Below are positions 14,925 to 27,900 of a stretch of 64,000 nt of DNA, in pieces (positions within the stretch are counted from its first letter, which is position 1; each line of letters starts with the position of its first letter). The stretch is from the NCBI GenBank assembly GCA_018417955.1, contig JACTVC010000033.1, positions 124,001 to 188,000 on the forward strand. Direction: 5' to 3'. A program made the position numbers and the translations under genes. The notes below the pieces were generated by a model. That model was not told the origin of the DNA and ran no database searches. It saw only the letters and a list, made by a program, of their open reading frames with translations. Origin of the DNA: Laccaria trichodermophora (lineage: Eukaryota > Basidiomycota > Agaricomycetes > Agaricales > Hydnangiaceae).

Positions 14925-14995
14925 ACAGCTTGAAGCTTCACTTAGGTAACACCACTTGGGGTTGACGATTCCAACGAGCGTGGTTGAGCGGCACC

Positions 14996-15352
14996 ACTGT
15001 GCCATTTCGATCAATTCGGCAGTAACGCGTAACGGCCCCTCCCAAATCGCCGAAATGTAACGGAGGTAACGGTCGTTTTGGCCAAGTGCCGAATCCTTTA
15101 AAAAAATGTAAAAAAAGCTTTGAAAATCACCAAAAAATCGTAAAAAAAATCTCCTGATCTCTAACTATTATGTAGCGCTTTGAGTTAAAAAAATTGTAAA
15201 CCTTGCGATTTGGATCAGGTTACCTATAAAGTTCTCCTCTATCTGCCGAAAAAAATCTATGTAACGGTCGTCTCCCCCATCTGCCGAAATAAAAATTTCG
15301 GCAGGCATGTAATGCGTAACATGGCCTGCCGAATTGATCGAAATGGCACAGT
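14996..15352. mobile_element. MITE with 27-bp perfect terminal inverted repeats
   Basis: The left end 14996-15022 begins ACTGTGCCATTTCGATCAAT. The right end 15326-15352 is its exact reverse complement over 27 bp. The 357-bp body is AT-rich and holds no reading frame. It contains subterminal motifs: TGCCGAA several times, GTAACGGTCGT twice, and a short internal hairpin around AATTTCGGCAG. No clear target-site duplication was found, so the outer limits may shift by a few bases. It sits just upstream of the cystathionine gamma-synthase start. Confidence 0.85.
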
Positions 15353-15503
15353 ATTACTCTGGTATTAATTAATATTAATCAGTCGCACCTTTTTGTCGCG
15401 TGCCCTTGCGACACAGCATGCTTTATCACAATTCACAGGCAAGTAATATACAGCTTGATGCTACAATGTCCAAAGTCCAAACTGTAACTCAAAGAAGAAC
15501 TGA

Positions 15504-17395
15504 TTATACGCTGTCCTTCTTCCTTAAACTCTCTCCGCGCTTGACATCCAGACTAGGGAAAGCGTTCCTCCCACTACTATCCGTTGGTGGGCTCGAAGCG
15601 ACGATGGTCGGACTGCGTCGGACACTGGACCTACTGCTCGACCGTGATAAACCCATCAGAAATAGGTCTCTCTCGGATTTCGAAGATTGCGATGACGCTG
15701 AAGATGCTCGTCGGTGGCGTTGCATATGAGTCGGATCAACACCGGGGACATTGGCGAGGCGGGCAAACAAGGAGAGGACTGGCAAAACAACTGAAATTAG
15801 ATTACAGAACATTGTAGGACAAAGGATGACTGTACTGTCGACGATGGACACAATTCCAGAAAGGTTGCTCGAAGCGTTGGAAGAAAGGACGGGAGATGCA
15901 GCTCTCGACTCTTTGGTCACAAAAAGGCGGTGGGCATTAGCTTGTCATTGGCAAAAAAAGGTGAGTTACAGATATTCAGAATAGGTTGAGTACGACGACT
16001 AACTTGCGAGGAGTTTCTCAATTGTATACGAGAGCGTGCTAGACGGCGATACGGAATATACTGTGAACCATCCAGCGATATCTAATAGCCAAAAAAACCT
16101 GATCACATACCAGGGTAACGATCAGCGCCATCCGTTGAACCATCCAACTCCTTTTAAACACTGTCAGGCAATGTGTTAGATCTTTCCCTCTAAACACGAA
16201 CCTTGATCTGCGACACAAAATGATGAAGGGCAGTTGTCAGGATCTGTTTATTCTGGTGGGGAACAACAATCTGTGTTCGACTCAGCTTCTGAAGAGCGAG
16301 CAGCGATGCGTAAAGCACGCACCTTCCCAATGTCTGTTACGCTGACAGCACTTAGTAGAATCCCTCTGTTCTCCTCTATCACGGCAATACTGCTCACACC
16401 TTCCTCGCTCATCAATCGCATGGCATCTAGAATAGAAGCAGTCGACGTAGCAGAAACAACAGCGGAATACAAGTTCAGCGAAGGCAAAGAGAGGAGTTGG
16501 ATGGGATTAGATAGATATTTCTGGAAAGATGGGGACTCTTTGGCATATGAAGCGAACCATGATAATACTCGGCGGTCCGAAACCATGCCAATAAATTCCC
16601 CAGGCTCGGTCGCCGACTTAATGAGCACTGCGTATTATCAGAGCTTTGTCCTGCGGAGGGGAATATCATCCTGACCTCGATGAGATCCCTTGGCGAATGT
16701 TTCCAGTAGAGAAATGACGTTGGCATCATTGGGCAGGGTCTCGAGATGATTTTTCTCAGATAAGTCTAAGCCGATAGATATGAGCTCTTATCAGAGAAAA
16801 AGAGGACCGACGGACTGCTGACGAGATGGACGGGAACTCGACCAGCCTTGGCCGCTGCTACGATGTTATCAACACGTGCATTCCCGCGAAGATCGTCAGG
16901 AAGATAGGTATGTCTCGTCGCGGCAAGAGTTAAGAATGCATTGACATCGGAATACTGTCGCTAAGTTAGAGCGGCCGAGTCAATGAGATCGGAATAAGCA
17001 CGCACGTCGAACAAGCCTTGGTAACTATTCGAACCTGACGCATCGGAAGAATTCGACTTGATAACTAAACAAGGAATGTTCTCCGTCAAGAGAACCTTTC
17101 GTAGAGCAAGTAAGTAGTGCGGTGATCTGACATCAGGATACACCAACCTCACATGCTTCCTCAACACTGGTGTCTGCGTCGACCGACACGACGCGAGAAT
17201 CGATTAGATCTGTTGCATTCCATATCAAACCAGGCATTTTAAACGTTACTGACGCTCACCTCTAGCAAAGACGGCTCTCCAGGAAGCGACCCATACCCCT
17301 ACTTCATCGTCAACTGGGCTGACGAAACTCAGGGAAATGCCTTCTCTCCAACTCCCACTAATTGACTGCGATAGTCGATGGGTAGAATGGGACAT
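15504..17395 (-). CDS. SDS23: SDS23-like CBS-domain protein
   Basis: SDS23/Moc1 proteins are cytosolic CBS-domain regulators. In yeasts they are linked to PP2A/PP6-type phosphatases and to growth under low energy. The chosen ATG (17395) opens with a Ser-rich segment, then SWRAVFA joined to DLIDSRVVSVDADTSVEEAC and VLLTENIPCLVIKS, the first CBS repeat. Later exons contain SNPIQLLSLPSLNLYSAVVS, SILDAMRLMSEEGVSSIAVI and ILLSAVSVTDIGKVR, a typical CBS pair. The C-terminus reads SIVDILSLFARLANVPGVDP, then QRHRRASSASS and LDVKRGESLRKKDSV, as I recall for basidiomycete members. Several short introns were resolved only approximately. It is divergent with the lipase gene over a 170-bp spacer. Confidence 0.8.
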
Positions 17396-17565
17396 CTTTC
17401 TGGAAGACGGTGCCAACAGACGGTCATAAACAGAAAAATTGCCCACTCCTGGCAGCGAGGGGAATCTTTAAAGTGGTGATGACATACTTACTGTCAACGT
17501 GACCAACTGTATGTAAACTTTAACAGCTCTTCGTCACATCCCTCTACGACTCTACCTACCAAAGT
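17396..17565. promoter_or_regulatory. Bidirectional promoter, SDS23 / lipase
   Basis: Only 170 bp separate the divergent start codons, so the two genes must share a short promoter. No strong TATA box is evident. Confidence 0.5.
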
Positions 17566-18827
17566 ATGGCCAACTCCTCCTCTGTTGCTAAAAGAATACT
17601 TTCAGAAGATGAGCGGAAAATGTACGCCGCGGAGACGCAACACAACTTTCGATGGATATCCCAGCTGGTCGCAACATATTCCCCTCACACATTAAGCAGT
17701 GCAGACCGATTGCCCTCAGAACTGGAATTATGGATCGCTGAGATAGGTCAAAACTAATGGTTTTGTATCGGTGCGACAAATGACAAACTAAACTAGTCTA
17801 GGTCAATTTGCCGAGGTGGCATACTGTCCATTCATGGATGCTCTCTTCGAGTTCCGAGAAGAACTAAGCAAAATTGCGTTTCCGCTGGAACATTACCACA
17901 TGATTCGCGGGGTCGAGCTTGTAGCTTCCTTCAAAGGCGCCGTTGCAAACCTCCCTGTATCCGTCGTCCACTGCCCCAAGAGCTGTAGACTGATTGTTGG
18001 AATTTCTGGGACGTCCAGAATCAGTCACGCGATACAAGACCTACGAATTTTAAAAACACGTCACCCTACAGGCCGGGGATATGTGCACACCGGTTTTTGG
18101 AATCTATACCAGGGAATTAGGGCCGAAGCCATCTTGGCAATAAAGAACGGTCTTCGCAGCCATCCAGAAGATGGGGAGTTGGTATTAACAGGACACAGCA
18201 TGGGTGGAAGCATCGCATATCTACTCCTCCTGGACCTGCTGACCGATGATAAAAGCCCGCTTCAAACGGGCTTACGTTTCAAAATTGTTGTTTTTGGAGT
18301 CCCAAGAGCCGGCGATGCCGGTCTGGTCCAATATCTTCGCGAATTGATGGCTTCCTACCGACGCCAGAATGGGGAAGGGTCCATGGAAGAATATTCAGTA
18401 AGGGGTTATAATGACGGTGCGTTTCCCTTTTTCCTTCATCTGAGTATGACCCATGTCGTATCTAGGTGTACCCGCATTGCCCTTGTTGAGTTTCGGTTAC
18501 CGTCATTTCGCTGAAGAACCCATATATACCATAGATGGACGACTATACCGCATTCCGTCGTCGGAATCCGAACACACCCTATTCCACGTTGTTGAAGATG
18601 GTGACGAGTTGGATGTACCAATATTCCCGCGCGGTGGACACAATTACTATAATAGGCGTGAGTTGGAGGTCTTTGTGACTAAACTAACATGGATTCAGAA
18701 AGCAGAGTTTCCAAAAGCAGGATGGGAAGAGAGGTATATGACACTTTACGCCAAACATTCTCATCACGCCCTACCAGATAATCGGCGCAGCCGACAGTCC
18801 ATATCAGATGAACATAACGTGTCCTGA
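17566..18827 (+). CDS. Class 3 (fungal) lipase, alpha/beta hydrolase
   Basis: The three-exon gene encodes about 380 residues. The introns start at 17742 and 18419 and join AEIG to QFAEVAYCPF and YNDG to VPALPLLSFGY. The nucleophile elbow GHSMGGS is clear. FGVPRAGDAG downstream is the family's usual continuation, and HNYYNRREL near the C-terminus probably supplies the catalytic His. GTSRISHAIQDLR is the region before the elbow. No signal peptide is seen at the N-terminus (MANSSSVAKRILSEDERK), so the enzyme is probably intracellular and acts on membrane or storage lipid. The substrate is unknown. Confidence 0.9.
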
Positions 18828-19653
18828 CAACTCCAAATGGTGTAGTCGCCTCCGCTGGTTTGTCATGGACACAAGTGATAGTGCTGTTGAAAGTTTAGTA
18901 GGGAACAGACATAAATACTGGTTAAAATAAGGTCTTTGAGCATGGCCGGGCCGCGACTCTTAAGTATCTTCTGGATTAACAATTTATAAGCTCTTACCCG
19001 CACTTGTTGATTTTCGTCACTCTTTTGACAGAAAAGATAAGCTTGCACTGGCTTGCACGTATGACTCGGAATTGCAAATTCGGCCTCGAGTGTGGTAACC
19101 GCAGTGGTTCGTCGCATCAAGTCCAACGTGTTGTACGTGTGTGCGGGACCCACAAAGATCGATAAGGACACAGGTACATGGTTCCCAAATGTCGAAGGAA
19201 TCCCGCCGTCCCGCCGCTGTCCCAATGATTAGATTACTCCTCATAAAAACAAAACTTGACGATGCTACTCACTTACACGTTCGAAAAAAGAGTTAGTAAA
19301 CATACGTGATATCTCGTCAACGCGAGGAGGTAATGAACTTCGAGCCTACTCAGAGCTGTGTACACTGTAACCTGTGTTGAGGGGAGCGCGACTTGGAAAT
19401 CAACACGCACAAACCTGGTTCCCTCCTACCATCCCTTGTGGATCATCATTGATTGAGTCGATATATTCAACTTTGAACGATCTACTGTCTGCTACAATGG
19501 ACTCCATTCTAATACACAAACCTCGGAGATTTACAGCGCCTCGTTGCAATCGCGTGTGTTATAGGAAAGGGTTCATCAGTGGTTCCTAAAGAGTAAGCGC
19601 GCGCTGTTTCTGTGATTGAAAGGTCCCCTTCCCTCATCCCCTTCATCTTTAGC
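18828..19653. other. Gene-poor stretch of 826 bp
   Basis: It separates the lipase from the plus-strand zinc-finger gene. A minus-strand frame open across 18863-19225 reads partly protein-like (VGPAHTYNTLDLMRRTTAV) but has no ATG and no family I know. An overlapping frame with an ATG (19244 down to 19017) looks less convincing. Either could be a relic or a small spliced gene. Confidence 0.3.
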
Positions 19654-21581
19654 ATGTTGACGCGATCCCCTCATTCCGAAGCTATTGACGCTAAGGATGC
19701 CCCACACTCGAAAGCTTTGGCTACCAACAACTTTATCCCGTCGTCAGTTGCTTTTTCAAGAACAAGTCTGAGTCACTGACCGCCGTGTTCAGACGTTTAG
19801 GACGGTTGGCCGATCCGCGTATCCAGCTGCTCCCCGAAGACCTTCTCGAATTCTCACCTAGTTCATATCCCGACGACTTACTCACTCATCGTGCGTCGAA
19901 GTGTTCTCTTGTCAATGATTTATCTGATCGGGTCACGTTCTCTCCTAGAATACGATGGAGACCTAGTCAATGCCTTCCTGGAGTACCCTCTTGACAACCA
20001 CCGATGTATCGATCTCATTCAAGGCAAGTTTAACGAGTCTCGATCCTGGGTTTCCATTTTTTTAAACTTATTTTAGACGTATGGGGCTTTAACGGTGAAT
20101 CGCCAGACAGCAATTCTCGGTCTCTGGATAGTACACCCAGCTTGATGGCCTCGGGGTTATGTAAGTAATACGCAGAGACGATGAGTGATTTAGCTGACCT
20201 CTCCTCCGCTTTCTAGCACCCTATAGCGACTTTGACGACCTGTCTCCCCTCTGTACCCCAACCACAGGTATCCCGTTGCCAGACTTTTGTGATGGGCCAA
20301 ATGATTTTAATGAAGCTGCCCCGTCTTCAACACGTCCCCTGCCGTCATCATCTCCGCTCCTTTCAACGGATCTCTTGCCTTCACTTTTCAACTCTCCAAC
20401 ATGTTCGCAAGTCTCCCTCGATCCCACATTGACCACGTCCCTGCTATTCTCTTCCGATGACCCTGAAGCGGCGGCATACGTGCAGAATGACATCCAGGAT
20501 GGGTATGAGGCTCCTCAGCCTGTCAGTCTCAACTTTCACCCCTCGCATGGACCACTTAGCTCTCTTTCCTGCGGACAGGGTTCCTTTTCTCCCCCGTGTT
20601 CCTACCCCAACTGCTCCTTCCCTTCAGAAATTTTGCTTAGTCCCGCATCTGAAAGCGGACGGAGTAGCGCTGGGATGGATATGGATCATCCCTCTGACGA
20701 GCACGAAGAAAGCGGGTATCGCTGTCCCTACATTTCGCACCTGTCGTTGGTTAAGGCGGAGCGGGTTGATGGTTGCCTTCCGTCAAACGTTGCAACTATG
20801 GGACAGTCCGAACGCCCATTGAAGCGTCGTCGACCTATCAACGCCGTAGAAGCTCCCGTGTCGTCAATGAACGATGCTACGATTTCTACGAAGAAAAGAC
20901 GCAAGACAAACCATACGAATTCTCGACCACGTGCTTGTGCTTTCGCGTCTTCCACGAGCTACATGGAAGATACTATGGTGGGAGATATGCAAGGACATCA
21001 GGCAGACTCCGCCACCGATTCTCCAATTCGCGGTCTTCCCTGTTTACAACTCAACACAAGAATGGGAGGTTCGGGGCGCCAATTACCCAAGAAGGCAATG
21101 CAGACTGCGAAAGAACGTGTCTCCAAAAAGACGTCGCGTGTTCGAAAGGAAGATGTCCCATTTAAGGTGTCGCGAAGTCCAACAAGAGGCGGCATATCAG
21201 ATGAGTGTCGACGCACAACGAGTTCTCCAGCAACATCCTCAAGTTTGGGATCATCCGCCTCTAGCTCAAGAGGAGACATGGTTTTCAAAATCGGGTCACT
21301 GAATGTTTCCGCCGCGAGCCAGCTGCGCAGAAAGCACAAAGAGGTTTTCCATTGTACCTTTGCTGAGTGCCGCTCGACTTTCACCAAAAGACACAACCTA
21401 AAGAGTATGTTATCTTCTTGAGGATACTCCTCAGCGTTTAACTTTTTTTTTTCATTGAGTTCATACAGAGCGTCACATGGGGGTTCTGTACTTCTGTCCG
21501 GGGTGTAATCACCCCTACGCACAGGAAGCCTCCATGAAACGGCATAAGAAGAACTGCGATAAAGTTCAGCACGGCCATTAA
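19654..21581 (+). CDS. C2H2 zinc-finger transcription factor (two C-terminal fingers)
   Basis: The gene begins MLTRSPHSEAIDAKDAPHSK. Short exons give RRLGRLADPRIQLLPEDLLE and YDGDLVNAFLEYPLDNHRCI, then DVWGFNGESPDSNSRSLDST. A long exon of Ser/Pro-rich sequence follows, with basic patches (PLKRRRP, KKRRKT) that could be nuclear signals. The last intron splits the finger region. FHCTFAECRSTFTKRHNLK joins ERHMGVLYFCPGCNHPYAQE and ends ASMKRHKKNC. Two C2H2-type units are visible, the second in a CxxC..H..C arrangement. The frame across 20024-20076 only works if a GC-AG intron is used. Targets are unknown. Confidence 0.8.
20024..20076 (+). other. GC-AG intron in the C2H2 gene
   Basis: The exon ends CATTCAAG and the intron begins GCAAGT (full donor consensus except C for T) and ends TTTTAG. 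Splicing gives ...DLIQ-DVWGFNGE in frame. The nearest GT alternative (the GTTTCC at 20050) leads to a stop. Confidence 0.75.
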
Positions 21582-21965
21582 CAGTCGGAAATGCCTCGAT
21601 GTCACGGCGGAAGTAGGATTTGGCTGCGCGGTCAGCTTCTTTTGGTTTCTTTTTTATATCATAGGCATCTGGGTTAATATACCCCTGCTTCTGAATGTTG
21701 TGTTGTATTTTAACTGTTGTATCTCGCTTTCGTGCTGTGTTGTGCTCATCTTATATTTTATCCGCCTGTCTTCAAATAATCATGGACTCGGTTGTTATCC
21801 CCCTGCCAATTGGGACATCAGTTTGACTTTGAATGTGCACTCAGCGAGGTGAATGGGCATTCGTGTCGGGATCAAACAAATGAGGCTTCAAGTTGTTTGG
21901 GTTACATCGACTTCAACGCCGAATCCACCGGACAACCACAATTCCACATAATCATCTTTGGTGAA
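21582..21965. other. Intergenic, 384 bp
   Basis: It lies between two co-oriented genes and probably holds the terminator of the zinc-finger gene (T-rich around 21640-21770) and the promoter of the next. No gene is seen. Confidence 0.4.
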
Positions 21966-24900
21966 ATGTCTTTGAGAGACGAAAACCTAAGAAGCGAAAA
22001 TGAATTGAAGAAACCTACACCTCGCCGCCTATTCTCTTTTGACCACCTCAGGTCATCATCATCACGCGAGGCAGGGGACTCGGTGAGCAGGTGAAGGCAC
22101 TACACATGTCATACTAACAGCTATCACATGTACAGGACCATGTTGATGATGGAGACGTTCACGAACTTACCCCTCCAATGGATCGTGCAAGGGAAGATAT
22201 ATGGTTCGCGACGAAGCTGGAGCCTATCAGGCCATCCTCAGTGACATCAACTACCCCACAGGATTCACCGAGGACGACCAATTCACAGGCGGTCGAAAGA
22301 CCGCTCAAATTTCCGCCGCCCAGGAGGTCGAATACTCCTGATTCTGCTCAACAAACCACTTCGAGTTCACGATGGGAGCATCTTCGTCAACATGTTCTGC
22401 AGGCATCAAGTCGGTCCTCTACTCCAGTCGAACCCTCCAGGCCGACGTCTGTAACTTCATCCATTACTTCATTCACCCGCCCTTCAACACCGAAACCCTC
22501 TCGACTTGCACGACTTGGCTTCCGACAGGTCGTCGATGTTGCTCGGGAAAGGGACGATACACGTAGATTTGGGGAGGAGATTATGAAGAACATCTTGTTG
22601 TCCAGGCAAGCTGGGTCGAAGACGAAGGCTGAGAAGGAACCCAGCTCTACAACAGCGTCCCCAATTTATCGTCCTTTTATGCCGAACACATCATCGGGCG
22701 TCTCGAGCCTTCAAAATACTGGATTGAGCAAGAAGGACGAGTTACGTCGGCCTCAATCCATTCAGTCTTTGTCGTCGGGACGATTTGTCGCGTCACTGAA
22801 GCCACTTTGTCAGCTGCTCATGTATCATGCGGGCGCGGGTTCTGAGACCGTTGTACTATCCGCTCATCTTCCACACGAAGGACAGGTTCTTGCCGCACTG
22901 CTGAATCCGTTCCTACTCCCCACGACAGGTAATGATGTTGACGAAGAAGAACGCCTGTTGGCCATCGAAACCTTTGAACTCTTGATTAAAGGTTGGACTC
23001 CTTCCGATGAGGTCCGTTTGCATGAGCCAAATGAGTTACAATTCTTTGACCAGTAAATCTTGATAGGCAGCAAGTGTTGCACGGTGTATGTGGTGCTGTA
23101 AAGCGGCCATGGTGCCCCCTTCACCCAACCGCTCTCGAGTCCTTGGGTATCTTTGGCGGTGTATCGTTCCTGGGGATAGAAATCGTGCAATCATCTCACC
23201 AATGGCCATGCAGAGTGTTGCGCACGGACTCTTGATGCTTCTTGCTTCTCTTCATGCACTGACGAACCCGGTGCAAGAGGAAGATGTTAGATTGACAAAG
23301 GATCTTATTCTCCAATTTATCTCAGGGACATTCGGTGAATTGAACGAGAAAGCTGTAGAGGAGGAATATGAGGCGCGTTGGCTTCCTGGCGACATGAAGG
23401 GAGCAGTCAGAAAGGCCTTGTTTCTCGAAGCACTCACAAAGTGCCTGGAGAACTGTGCTGAAGTTACTCGCGTTTGGTTGCTCCAACACGCGATTGAAGT
23501 TCGTCGACCGTATTGAGTTTTGCCCAATTTCGTTCTAAAAGCTATCGACAGGAATATTGGCCTGTGCCTTCAAAAAGCACCTCTGTCACATTGCTTCAAG
23601 GAGTTATCCGTTACAGAACAATAAACACCTTCTGTAGAGCCGCCCACATTTTATTGACATCTCTGACAGTGAAAGAAGAGGACAAATTGGTGATTGCCCA
23701 CCATATTGTCAGGGCGTTTCAGAGCAGAATTTTACCGGAGACGGACAGCCTCGACCAAACACTTGGTTCGGAAGCGCAGACACACGTTGCCAAGGTCGCT
23801 CTTGAGATTCTCTGCCTTGCAAATGCCAAGGAACAGGTTGGGTGGGCTATCACAACTATTTGTCGTTGGCTAAAGGACCGGGATGGTGACTGGAAGGGCA
23901 GTCTTGAGAAACGGATTCGAAAGTTGGTAAGTGTTACAGCAACCCCTCCTTTCGTCAAGCACATCAGTTAACCAGGGCCGCTGACTAGATATCCTCCGGC
24001 AACTGGGCTAGCATTCTGCGAATTCTTCTGGCTCTTGTCAAACATATCCCTGGGGAGGAACGGAGGCCTCTTTTCACATTTATCCTGCCACTTTTGAATG
24101 ATGTAAGTATACATCATAATACTCCCAATTAAACTTACCCTAAGATTCATCGATGCTAGCGGATGGTTGAGGATACGCCTCCCTTCCCATATGCAGAGCT
24201 CTCCAGCCTCCTCGATGAACTGTCTCACATGTACCCACAGCTTCTTTACAAACCATTCTTCTCCTGCGCTGCATCATCACAGGAATTCACCATCGTCAAC
24301 CACCTTTGCACACTGGCTATCCATTCCAAGTTTATCGATGATTATTGGAATCGTGACGCAGAGATGATGTGCGTCGCTCTGCTGAGCGATGCCGGGGCGG
24401 AGAAGGAAACGGTGACATCGATGGTGGGAAACACCCCATGGGGCGTTGCCAGGTTGGGTCAATCGGTTCTTCTTCTTGAGCTTATTGGAAAAATTCAAGC
24501 AGTGCGGCGGATTAAAGGATCAGCACCTGTCAGCAAACTCCCTACAAGTCTTCAGCAATTCATATTTACCTTCGTTATCAGGGATCAGACAGTGCGCTGA
24601 TGGGAACTACGAAATTCGTTGCAACTTTGGAATCACGGCTGAACGTACTACTTGACGTCAAGGTAGGCAAACCGTTCATGCATTTTACCTTCATCTTTAA
24701 CTCATTCACTCTGTTTAGGAGCGATCCACATTCATTGCACCGTCCCAGCGAATGCTGTTTTGCATATTATTTCGAGAGATTAGGCTTCTAAATCGGTCCC
24801 TCAAGCCGTAGGTTTTTTTTTCACCTTTTTTTACTCTCCAGGCATCCCTCATATTTTGCAGTGCTCCATGGCTTCATAGAACCATTTCTTGGTTCGTTGA

Positions 24901-27900
24901 TTTTTGCACAGACTACGATCTGGGTGGTCAGTTAGAATCTGAGGTCAACGAATCCACGGAGAGAATTCAGGGGTTGTATTTGGCCGCCCAAGAAGGGGCA
25001 CGCGAAAATTATCAGGTACTGTTCCGTAACTTGTTTTTCAGACTGATGCTCATCGATGCCCCGCCAGCGCCGGAGTACCATGCTTCTTTCAGGAGCTTCC
25101 AAGTCCCCCGTCCCTCCGCCAAATAAAGAAGGATTTGATCTCGCCTCAAGTTTTGCACAACACAAGGTTTTGATCGATTCACTGTCAAAAGGGTTTGCCT
25201 CTAGGGCAATGAAGCTCTTTGTGACCATGTCTTCCTTGCTGGTGGATGAAGATTATCGTCGTCTTGGGCCTCTGATATGGGAACACGGTTTGGTGGATCA
25301 CATTGATACCTCTGCGACCGCATCAGTTAGTCGCAATATGTATGCTTTCCACGATATTAACCTTCATTGCAGGCGTGTTTTTTGTTGATGCAATGTGCAG
25401 AGAAGGTTCCAGAGGATCTTCTTGCCGTTATGGAGGTCGACTTGCAGAGGTGTCATAGTTTTTCGCCTCCATTGATCGGTACTGACCAAGTTTCATAGCT
25501 CAGACGATATTACAAGATTACGTTCAGCTCGAAAAGTTGGCACTTTGATCAATTGGCGGTTCCAGATTTTATCTCAGAATGTTATTGTTGACCGAGCCCA
25601 TAGATCATTTAAGTTGACTCGGGCGCCTCTTCCATTTCTTGCGACGGATATGGGTACCAGCTTGTATGTTCAAACGGAAGACTTCTCTGAATCGAAAGAT
25701 AAGGATAACATTCCTGGGGAGCTAAGAAAGCGACTCGCGGAAATTGGCTGGGCAGAAGAAGATGCCAGCGTCGTAGACCCGAGACAACAGTGGATAAAGA
25801 CTCCGATGTCAATCCTACCAATACATCGGCTAGAACGCATGGATGTTCTGATGGGAGAACAATTGCCTCCCACCGGGGGTTCCACATCAGTGAATGTAAC
25901 ACCTCTCCCTTCGCCCAGAAAAACCCCAAAGGAGCCGCTAGAGGAGCCTAACCCCCTTCTCCGCCGCAACTCAAGTTCTGGTGGCCCTCTCCATAATCAA
26001 AAACGAAGAGCGATTTTTGTGCCACCTCTAACCTCAGTATTTCGTCGTGTTGCTTCGTTGGTTTACGATTCCAATTACGCAATCGCTTCCACCGCACGAA
26101 CTATCATCTGGGATTTGATGCGTGGTGATCCCGCACTTCTGACTCGACCGGTTCTGGAGCAGTTGTCAGGAGACAACAAAGACGTCGTCGCCGCAACTTC
26201 GACCCTTGCTGCCTTTCTGCAGATGCGACGAGTCCTTCCTCCGCCGCTTACCCACAATCTATTCAACAATCTCGCCGGTTTCTTGAAACACGCCGCCAAG
26301 CAATCGGAATCTCATGAGGCTCTCTACGATTTTGGCCTGGTGATGCCTATTCTTTCAATGCTCACTACACAAGTGAGCGGGATGTCATTTCGAGAGATAC
26401 GTCGCGCCAAAATTGAGCCTCTCTTGATACCTTCTGGGTCACTTTGGTTCCCGACATCGGCACCAAAAGGCCCCATGTTCCCTCGATATTTGGAAGAAAT
26501 TGGCAACCCCTTTGAGGATGTTCCGTCTCAACTGGTCTCCATCACAATGATTCGAACCGCTCAAAACTTGCTTTTTTTGTCTGTACTAAAGCGAAATCAA
26601 CAAGATGTTCAAGTCGTTCGGAAAAACTTGTCAAGACTTGTTTTGCCATCAAGAGACAGTCATTTGCAGGACTTGCCACTCGAGATGAGGGACTTTGCGC
26701 CTCAAAGTTGGGACGTAAGCAAAGCACCCAGATCGAACAAGACGCTGGACGCCTTGTCCCTGGTTCTCTCTCGTAGTTATCTGCTCCTGGTTGCCCAAGT
26801 GTTCCGCTCTATGTCGCGTCACCTTAGTGATCGAAATGAGCTCGCCGTTCTCGTCGATGGTTTGAACCGAATTCTATTAGCCCATGGAGACGATATCGGG
26901 ATCGTTGGCCAATCTCTTATTGGTATGTCACATGAAGATCTTTTTTGAAGCAATGAACTGAAGATGGCCATGACTAGCTTTGATGGTTGCCAGCACTCGC
27001 TTCAAACGCCTCTTTACGTCTGGCGGAGGATATACATTATTCATGCCGGCGCTCGTGAAGATATACTCCGAATCCGGATCTCATCCCGGCATTAGACCAG
27101 CTATCGAATATGCTATCAACCGATTCTATGCCCTTCACAAGGAATCATTTTTATATCAGAGTCTTGGTATAATTGGTCAAATGTTCATGCTGCCAGGACT
27201 CGACGAGAATTGGTTCGGAAAAAGTGTTTACGATCTTTTTTTGTCTCTGAGAAAAGGCGTCTCAGCAGCAACCACAGATGCAGCGGGTATTCACAACATA
27301 AACAAGCTGCAAGAAAGGGAAGCCCTCCTTGTCTCGACAGCTGATGAGAAACCGCAGACTTTTTTTGCATCGATACGTCGCACGGAATCGCAAGCCAGTG
27401 GCGATAGATTTTCGGTTAACTTACCCGAAGAATATGAGACCGAACGTCTTCGAATGGACAACTTCGTTCGCTTGTTCCTGACGGTGATTGCACACGACCT
27501 CTCCATCTTGAGAGCTCAACACTACCTCCGACTTCTTCGATATATCGTTCCTTATCTGTACAATGCTTCAGATAGCACAAGATCGACTTTGCAAGATGGT
27601 ATCACTGCCTTGTGCGTCATCTTGACGAAAGGGTTCAACCGTGCAAAGGCTACGGATGGCTTTTTAGAGCGCTCAGCGGAGGACTCTGCTTTTCTCCCCC
27701 CGGTTGGACTGGAGGGTCAGGTGTTAGAGAACTCCAAAGCGCCAAGCGATATTCAAGCGATGCGAATCGATTTCCTTTTCCTTGTCTTAAGTTTGGGTCA
27801 GGCCGGTGGTGAAATTTCGTTGTCGTTGGCTCGTCAAACACTCAACTTACTAAAAGTTGTGTTGAAAGACTGCCATGCGAATGACCCCCCAGAAACAATC

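Noticed and set aside
18863..19225. Possible minus-strand gene of about 120 codons
   Set aside because: No ATG, no recognised motif, and an overlapping frame is also open. Kept only as a note in the gene-poor stretch.
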